Assembly: GCF_036850765.1 (NCBI RefSeq) | Contig: NC_089490.1 | Span: 241,862,442 to 241,926,441, forward strand | Length of the DNA: 64,000 bases | Direction of reading: 5' to 3' | DNA from: Saccopteryx bilineata | Lineage: Eukaryota > Chordata > Mammalia > Chiroptera > Emballonuridae | Part shown: piece by piece, positions 56,711 to 64,000 of the stretch | Layout of the letters: each line of letters begins with the position of its first letter | How positions within the stretch are numbered: position 1 is the first letter of the stretch | Position numbers and translations under genes: made by a program | The notes under the pieces: model-generated | Databases searched by the model: none | The model's input: the letters and a program-made list of their open reading frames with translations, nothing else | What the model was told of the DNA's origin: nothing

Positions 56711-57776
56711 TTCTGTCGGAAGATAGCAGTTAGTGACCAAACCTCCAGACGTTCTGAGAAACTCGACAATTAGTGAGAAAATAATTAGTACTCAGCCTAC
56801 AGACTGTGATTACTATGGTTCAATGGAAGGTGAAGTCAAGGACTTCTTGAAAGACTTAAAAAGAAAACATGTAATAAGAATAATGAAATATCAAAATTGA
56901 TATTAAAATCAATTATTCAGATATTCTGCTTGAAGTAATTAATGAATTCTTCTCTAATGCAAATATTTGCTTTCATAATGTGTCTGAAATCTAACTTTAT
57001 TCAAAAATTTCTAGTAAATATATCTGCTTGAGGTTAATTACAAAGAAAAATTTAGCCTGGAAACATAAACTGCATCAAAAAACCTTTGTCATAGAACTTA
57101 TATTCTTCAACAAGAATGTAAAACATCTAAAATCTCAACTGTAAACAATGATATCTTCTGTAGGAAATTCAGATAAATCCTAGCAGGTTGAGGAAACACA
57201 AAGTATCTGAATCACAGTCCTGATTTGTTGAAAAAGAACAGACAAAAATCAAAACTGTATGAAAATATTCTAAGATAGTTTTAAGAAAGGACACATTGTA
57301 GCCCAGAAGGAAAAGGAATCCCGGCCAGTTCATGAGAGAACCACCAGCATGAAATATTCTGTACTTATTTCTAGCCATATACAGAGGAATTCTGTAAAAA
57401 TGCAAAAGAAATGAAATAAACAGTAATTTGCCCACCAAATTCTAAAAAAAACTATGTCTTTACAGAAAGGTGTGGTAGGGCCACAGAATGACATTATTAA
57501 CTGTGAAGGGACAATCTTGAGTCTATTTTATGAGATCCCTCGTATTGACCTGAAGGTAAAATAATCAGAACCCCAGCGGGAAACAAAGGCAGTTGGCCTA
57601 GGAAGTTTCCAGACTGTCTCACAAAGCACTAGTTCAACTTGAGACACAAGATGAATGAACCCTGCTGGCATGATGCCAGCCCTGCTTAAGTTATAACAAA
57701 TTTTGTGTGCTATAAATACAAGTGTGTTTAATAAATACAGCATCTGGACTAAAAGGGGAAAATCAGTCAATCTTTT

Positions 57777-58151
57777 TTTTTTTTTTTTTTTTTGTATTTT
57801 TCTGAAGCTGGAAACGGGGAGGCAGTCAGACAGACTCCCGCATGCGCCCGACCGGATCCACCCGGCATGCTCACCAGAGGCAAAGCTCTGCCCACCAGGA
57901 GGCGATGCTCTGTTGCGACCAGAGCCACTCTAGCGCCTGGGGCAGAGGCCAAGAAGCCATCCCCAGCGCCCGGGCCATCTTTGCTCCAATGGAGCCTCGG
58001 CTGCGGGAGGGGAAGAGAGACAGAGAGGAAGGAGAGGGGGAGGGGTGGAGAAGCAAATGGGCGCTTCTCCTGTGTGCCCTGGCCGGGAATCGAACCCGGG
58101 ACTTCTGCACACCAGGCCGACGCTCTACCACTGAGCCAACCGGCCAGGGCC
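57777..58151 (-). repeat. Rhin-1-type SINE
   Basis: T-run, reverse body and terminal GGCCAGGGC. The 14-bp duplication TCAGTCAATCTTTT lies at 57763-57776 and 58152-58165. It lacks part of the GGGGCGACGC block seen in other copies. Confidence 0.93.
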
Positions 58152-58509
58152 TCAGTCAATCTTTTAAATCCAATTTTAAATTGTTTGAACTGCTTTAAGT
58201 TTTTGTTGGAAATGAAGTTATAAAATGCCAGTTCTAAGAAATCTAGCATTTCTAGTTTTGATTCATTTGTCACCCTGTTAAAGTTAATTTTCTAAATAAA
58301 ATTTAAACATTAAAAAAGAGAAACATACACTAGAGACAAAAATTACAATAAAACAAAAAAAAGTTGTTCCTTGTCTCCTCAATACCATGCTAACAAAGAA
58401 ATCACTCATTTTTAGAATAGAAATAATTTCAGAATAGGAAATTGAAGATGACAAAACTATCTCTCAGTCCAATGACTATACCCATCATCACCCAGAGCTT
58501 CATCTAAAC

Positions 58510-58861
58510 CAGGGGTAGTCAACCTTTTTATACCTACCGCCTACTTTTGTATCTCTGTTAGTAGTAAAACTTTCTAACCGCCTACTGGTTCCACAGTAAT
58601 GGTGATTTATAAAGTAGAGAAGTAACTTTACTTTATAAAACTTATAAAGCAGAGTTACAGCAAGTTAAAGCATATAATAATAATTACTTACCAAATACTT
58701 TATGTCAGATTTTCGCTAAGTTTGGCAGAATAAATCTTTATAAAACAACTTACTATAGTTAAATCTATCTTTTTATTTATACTTTGGTTGCTCCACTACC
58801 GCCCACCATGAAAGCTGGAATGCCCACTAGTGGGTGGTAGGTACCAGGTTGATTACCACTG
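58510..58861. mobile_element. hAT-like non-autonomous transposon, complete
   Basis: 352 bp with ends CAGGGGTAGTCAACCT and AGGTTGATTACCACTG. The perfect 8-bp duplication ATCTAAAC lies at 58502-58509 and 58862-58869. This is the uninterrupted relative of the split copy at 10.72-11.47 kb. Confidence 0.93.
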
Positions 58862-59948
58862 ATCTAAACCATCACATTTTCTGAATTCATCTGCTTTCTC
58901 ATGCTGATAATCTTCAAGGGGTTCATTCATAGAAGGTTCCAAAGACTCTAGACACTTCCCTCCACTAGTTTACATGCTGGTCTAGATCTAGACACAGAAA
59001 AATTTTGAAAAACCAAGGCATAGAGATAATAAAAGGCTTTGATGTGTGCAAGAAGCAAAAAGATTCAGAGGTTGTGTCAAACATAAGACTTGCTACCCTT
59101 CTGGAAGTAGTCCCAAGCCCCTGAAAAATTGTGTTGGGTCCATTCTCACCCCAAACTCAATTCCACACTCTGCTGCTTAATTTATAATCCAGTCAGATGT
59201 GAAGTCACATTGACCAGTGAATTCACTGCATTTGCATTTTAGAATCTGAAGATTTGCAGCAGCAGTAATTCAATTGAAAAAAATTCTTATTACTTAAAGT
59301 CATTTACTTCACTAATGTCTTTATAAATAGAGAAGTTCATAGATTCAAAATACAGAGAATGTTAACAAAATTATTTGATACAGAACATCTGGCTAATTCA
59401 CTCTTTCCATCAAAATGCAGTGATGATGAAGAAAATGGTTTTAAATTCTAAGTGTTCTGTAAGTAATCCCAAAAGACATGATCATCATGTTCAGTGTGCT
59501 TTATATTGGGGTGAGGTGATGAGTGACTCTTTAATAGACATCACAGCATACTCCATTAAATTTTACTACTGTTCCAATGTGAAAACATTACTTTTTGAAT
59601 TATTTATTTATTTTTTAATTACTTAAATATTATTTTATTTTTTCTTAAGTTATTTTATTCTTTCCTCTTAACAATGTTTACCCTTTGGCCTTTTGAAATG
59701 TTTAATTTAATACGACCTGAAGAAGTAGTATGAGAAGTTAGACTTTGATGATATCCCCTGATGCTTCTTTTATGTACAGGCTTAATATAAAAACTTATAT
59801 TTGCATCATACTTTACCTTTATAAAGCGAATTTAACTACAAGTTAGGGGATATTTCAAAATGAATATAAAAGTATAAAATATTCCCTAATTTTTGTGAGC
59901 AGTGTATATTAGTGGCTAAATGGATGGCTAGTAAGAACCAGAACATCT

Positions 59949-60337
59949 GTTTTTGTTTTGTTTTGTTTTGTTTTTTCCATTTTTCTGAAGCTGGAAACGG
60001 GGAGGCAGTCAGACAGACTCCCGCATGCGCCCGACCGGGATCCACCCGGCATGCCCACCAGGGGGCGATGCTCTGCCCCTCTGGGGCGTCGCTCTGTTGC
60101 ATCCAGAGCCATTCTAGCACCTGAGGCAGAGGCCACAGAGCCATCCTCAGTGCCCGGGCCATCTTTTGCTCCAATGGAGCCTCGGCTGCGGGAGGGGAAG
60201 AGAGAGACAGAGAGGAAGGAGAGGGGGAGGGGTGGAGAAGCAGATGGGCGCTTCTCCTGTGTGCCCTGGCCAGGAATCGAACCCGGGACTCCTGCACGCC
60301 AGGCCGATGCTCCACCGCTGAGCCAACCGGCCAGGGC
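59949..60337 (-). repeat. Rhin-1-type SINE
   Basis: A (GTTTT)n tail, reverse body and terminal GGCCAGGGC. The 11-bp duplication CCAGAACATCT lies at 59938-59948 and 60338-60348. Confidence 0.93.
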
Positions 60338-60384
60338 CCAGAACATCTATTTTTAAAAACCTAAGCTTTGACACAAAAACAGAC

Positions 60385-60600
60385 ATAGATTGAAATTCCA
60401 GCTCCTCAATTTACCAGCTCTGTGAGCTGGGCATTTCATGTGATCCTACCAAGCTCGGTTTCCTCATCAGTAAAATGGGGATAGTAAGACATACTTCACT
60501 GAGTTGTTGTAAGAATTAAACAAGGTAAGTAGGTCAAACGCTAAACTCAGTGCTTGGCACCTATGAAATGCTCAGTGAGCTGCATTTCTTATTACATGAT
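60385..60600 (+). repeat. MIR SINE
   Basis: GAAATTCCAGCTCCTCAATT, TCGGTTTCCTCATCAGTAAA and GTTGTTGTAAGAATTAAACA follow the MIR core. Confidence 0.75.
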
Positions 60601-61907
60601 CTGATCCACAAGAGGTAAGTTATTAAACCCTTCTGCCATGAGAGCACTGAAGCTTTAAGCTTATAGGATGTACCCAAGGGCACACAGCTAACATTTAGAG
60701 ATCCAGGACTAAACCATGTGAGCGAGTGCTTATTTCAAATCTCATGCTTTTTCCTGTTTAAAAACAAAACAAAAACAAAAACAAAAGAATTCCCTCCTGG
60801 CTTGCATTGTGAATGAAATGACTGTCGGGGCTTCTCTCTCGAAGCTGTGATATGCCCAGGCTATGACAGTCCTCCTGCTTTCATGGCCAGCCTGGTCGAG
60901 ATGGGGTCCAAGGCTGTGCAAGTCATCCTGAACTTGGGTTGTGCCATCTGTAAACACTGCTAGGTGCTCCACTTACTGTTGCCATTTTCTATTTGTATTC
61001 TGACTCTAAAGAGGTTTGTTTGAGAAGGTCAACAGGCCAGTGGCATGGTCAGTCTGGTCATTTAAAAATCTTGTCAAATCTTTTCAGTCTCTGGCAAAAA
61101 TAACTCAGAAGAATGAATTACTTTTGACAGAGCATATTCATTTCTCCATAATTTGAAGGTGTTATTAGATTTATCTATAAATAAAATTATGTGCCTTTGT
61201 GATACAATCACTTGTAATCTGTGATTACTTCAATATGTTTACCAGTAGCAAACTTGGGCTCTCTGGATAGAAAATGCCAGAAACAGCTGCCTTGCTCTTT
61301 CTCTACAGCGTTTCTTTATTTATGCCAATTGGGTAATAAAGATGCAGAATGTGTCCTGAGACATGCATGGTCAATTCAGTACCATTTGAAAATACATATT
61401 TCACTTGACAGCATTTATAAATCACTACTCTCCCCTCAGAATAACTTGCAGTGTGAAAATGCTTCCATATGTTAGAATGAGTCTCTCCATTTTGCTGAGG
61501 GAGGAGGAAATTGATACATAATCTAGTTTTCCTGGCATGTTGAAGATAAATATTGAGCAGGTACACGCATAGGTTTAAAATGATATCTCTTAGAGTTCAT
61601 TTAAGTGATCCTCTAGTGTTTTCTGTACTGCTAAAATTAAAGAGGTGATTTTGACACAAAATAGAATTAAATTATTTTCCGCAAAGACTATTCACAAGTC
61701 AAAGTGGCTGATAAATAGCTTCATATATTGAATTCTGAAGTATCACTTCCTGTTCAGTAAAGAAACACATTATTTTTAAATTCCTTCCTAGATCCCAAGG
61801 ACATGGGCTAGGTGGAGAAGCTTGATTGCAATGTCTCCCAATTCCAAATCTCTTTTCCTTAAACATGTATTTTGTGCTGCTTGAGAAGACATGAGCACGG
61901 GTTAAAG

Positions 61908-62294
61908 CAGGGGTCTCAAACTCGCGGCCTGCGGGCCGCATGCGGCCTGCCGAACAATTTTGTGCAGCCCGCAGACTAATCCACGAAGTTCAAAATATTT
62001 TGGATAAAATTAAGTAAGCCTAGGGGCCTACTTGTATTTTTCATTTCTCTTGCATCCTAGCTAGATATTAGCTTAGTTAACAGCAGTTGTGATGCGAACT
62101 ACAGTTTCTGGTCGTTTTGTGACACTGAGTAAACTGCATGTATAACTGTGCTTGTTGTACTGATTTTTTTTTGTTTTCAACTGCAGTGAGAAAAGTGTAG
62201 CATAACAGTTGCCTTTTGTAGACCTAGTGCGGCCCGCCGAACGGCTGTGATCTTGCTCTGCGGCCCACATGCTGAGTTGAGTTTGAGACCCCTG
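61908..62294. mobile_element. hAT non-autonomous transposon, complete
   Basis: 387 bp with ends CAGGGGTCTCAAACTC and GAGTTTGAGACCCCTG. The perfect 8-bp duplication GGTTAAAG lies at 61900-61907 and 62295-62302. Inner CGGCCTGCGGGCCGCATGCG is GC-rich. No transposase frame. Confidence 0.93.
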
Positions 62295-62849
62295 GGTTAA
62301 AGGCTCAGACTCTGACACCGGGCTTCTAGGATTAGGATCTTGTTTCAAGACCCCCACCGTGAGGTCACGACGTTATCTATATCATGAGGTAACACATGTA
62401 AAGTGCTTAAAAATAGTGTCTGTCGTATGACAAACACTTCATAAATGCAATTTGTTCATAAGTGACATGTTGGCACTGTGGTGTGGTCCTAAGGATAAAC
62501 CTGGTTTGCTGCTCTCAGAGAACTTGTACAATACTGAGAAACAACAGGAGGGAAATATTACAGGCACATCGCAGAATCGTAGTTTGAATGGGGTCATGTA
62601 GGTCTCCCAGTGGGACTTGAACATCCTCATTGGACGGCCTCCATGACACAGCCTATCAGTAAGGATCGAAATGCATGCTAGAGCTAAAGCATGTTAGCCC
62701 ATGAGTAGCAGCACTGGTGTGTGTTCCAGGTGTGCCAACATCTTGGTCCTTCACCCCACAGGGCCAGCCTCCTATCTTTACCTCCAAAGGGTCATACATA
62801 TTCGAGATTCATCTGTGAGGTCACGTGCATCAATCCTTCATTCTCTCCT

Positions 62850-63160
62850 ACTACTGCATAGCTTTCCAGGTTGCTTCCACTGTTTGGCCATTGTAAATAG
62901 TGCGTCTGTGAGCACTGGGGTATGAATTCCAGTCCCTGCTTTCACTTGTGTTGGTTATGCACCCAGAAGGGAATTGCTGGATCACATGGCAATTCTATTT
63001 TTAGTAGTTTAGGAAATGCCATACAACTTTCCACAGAAGATGCACCATTCTACATTCCCATCAACAGTGCATAAGAATTCTAATTTCTTCCCATTCTTTA
63101 CAACACTTGTTATTGTCTATTTTTTATAGTAGCCATTCTAATGAGTGTGAGGTGGAAAAA
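62850..63160 (-). repeat. L1 3' region, antisense
   Basis: TGGCCATTGTAAATAGTGCG, GAATTGCTGGATCACATGGC and CCATTCTAATGAGTGTGAGG are standard antisense L1 sequence. Confidence 0.85.
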
Positions 63161-63675
63161 ATGAAGTTCAAGTCGTTATATATATTTTCCAAATCTTCAC
63201 ATATGTGCCACTTACTAGAGAGGCTTATTGTGAAGCATGGGAGTTTGAACATAATAAAGTCTAATAAAATATGAATTTTAAAGTTATTTTTAAATGGTCT
63301 ATATTTGTTTCTACCCATATGTGCCTTCAAATGCCAGTAATGACTTTTCATATAGAATAAATGCTATTTGAGATTCTTTGAGGCTCCCTTTTGGTGGAAT
63401 AAAAACAGCTATATATGTGTAGGTCTTCTTCCATTGAAATTGGTGGACTTTGAGTAAAGCAGACTGCCCTCCATAATGTCAGTGCATTTCATTCAGCCTG
63501 CTGAAGGTCTGAAGGCCTGGCTGGAACAAAAGACTGAGCTGCCCTGAGCAAGAAGTAATTCTGCCAGCAGACCACCTTTAGACTTCAAGTGTGACATTGG
63601 TTGGCTCTCTGTATGGACCTCCAGATTTTGGACTTGCTTGCCTCCATAGTCCTGTGACAATTTGTTGAAATAAAT

Positions 63676-63735
63676 TTCTCTCTCTCTCTCTCTTTCTCTA
63701 TCTCTAACTACCTATGTGTGTGTGCGCGCACATAC

Positions 63736-63768
<33 letters not shown>

Positions 63769-63770
63769 TC
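63676..63770. repeat. Compound microsatellite (CT)n-(TG)n-(TA)n-(CA)n
   Basis: CT-rich run from 63676, TGTGTGTGCGCGCACA near 63715-63732, a TA run to 63751, and a CA run to about 63768. It lies within a diverged ancient repeat (TTCTGGAGAACCTTGACTAA follows). Confidence 0.9.
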
Positions 63771-64000
63771 TTATGGGTTCTATTTTTCTGGAGAACCTTG
63801 ACTAATATACCACTTTACCTGGATGTTGTGAGAATGAAATGAGATAATGTATCTGGAACCACTTTATAAATGTTAAAGACTATAAAACATAAGAATAACT
63901 ACATCTGCCTAGTTCATGTAATGTGTACTGAGCTTTGTTGAAGCTTCACAGACATGTAAATCAATGTTTATAGTTGTGGTCTCAGAACAATTACACAGAT

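Larger units (their letters stand above)
51751..64000 (-). other. Upstream RANBP3L intron or 5' region
   Basis: 12 kb with no confirmed exon. It holds three SINEs, two hAT elements, MIR/MER5/L1 fragments, the CpG-rich block at 55.6-56.15 kb and terminal microsatellites. Stretches 52.6-54.8, 56.7-57.7 and 58.9-59.9 kb show nothing definite. Judging from the human gene length, the canonical first exon is probably to the right. Confidence 0.6.

Noticed and set aside
57767..58273. Open frames of 118-168 codons in SINEs (also near 2.5, 11.0, 30.5 and 60.1 kb)
   Set aside because: The same translated phrases recur in every Rhin-1 copy; they are SINE sequence, not genes.
60964..61000. GTAAGT donor-like site as a RANBP3L first exon
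   Set aside because: It has a fitting phase but no acceptable upstream frame or similarity to the human N-terminus.
1..64000. CRISPR arrays, operons, phage or other prokaryotic systems
   Set aside because: The split genes, SINE/L1/hAT content and CpG island show vertebrate DNA; the only tandem arrays are microsatellites and one SINE-internal duplication.

Overview
This window is vertebrate nuclear DNA, almost certainly from a bat. Genes are split by GT-AG introns, one CpG island is present, and the rest is interspersed repeats. Two SINE types recur: six long tRNA-derived SINEs (about 375-410 bp) that I recognise as the Rhin-1 kind of horseshoe and leaf-nosed bats, and five VES-type bat SINEs. 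Most lie between exact target-site duplications. Short non-autonomous hAT elements with perfect 8-bp duplications are also frequent, as is typical of bats. Placing the sample in the rhinolophoid bats is an inference from the SINE type.

Two genes lie head-to-tail on the minus strand, in the order known from human 5p13.2. NADK2 (mitochondrial NAD kinase) fills about 1-21.1 kb. Its first seven coding exons are here (20779-21078, 13134-13222, 11994-12082, 10323-10404, 3912-3995, 2065-2201, 1190-1268). All junction phases agree, giving 860 nt of open frame, and the remaining 3' exons lie beyond the left edge. The first exon sits in a CpG island with three CCAAT boxes and a GC box. About 5.3 kb separates the NADK2 start codon from the RANBP3L stop codon.

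RANBP3L (Ran-binding protein 3-like) fills about 26.4-51.75 kb with fourteen coding exons in view. They run without interruption for 1373 nt (456 residues plus stop). This includes a 75-nt phase-symmetric exon and the whole C-terminal Ran-binding domain. Only about 31 N-terminal residues of the canonical protein are missing, and their exon probably lies beyond the right edge. A CpG-rich block at 55.6-56.15 kb holds a phase-compatible candidate alternative first exon.

The rest (51.75-64 kb, the intergenic interval and the introns) is repeats: L1 3' ends, MIR, MER5A/MER20, an MLT1 LTR, six hAT-like elements, a mariner-type element with a decayed transposase fragment, a 126-bp palindromic MITE, and microsatellites. 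The two genes have no obvious functional link: one makes NADP in mitochondria, the other works in Ran-dependent nuclear export. I found no undescribed gene system. The observations worth following are splice variation and a possible alternative start in RANBP3L, and the nested or rearranged transposons.
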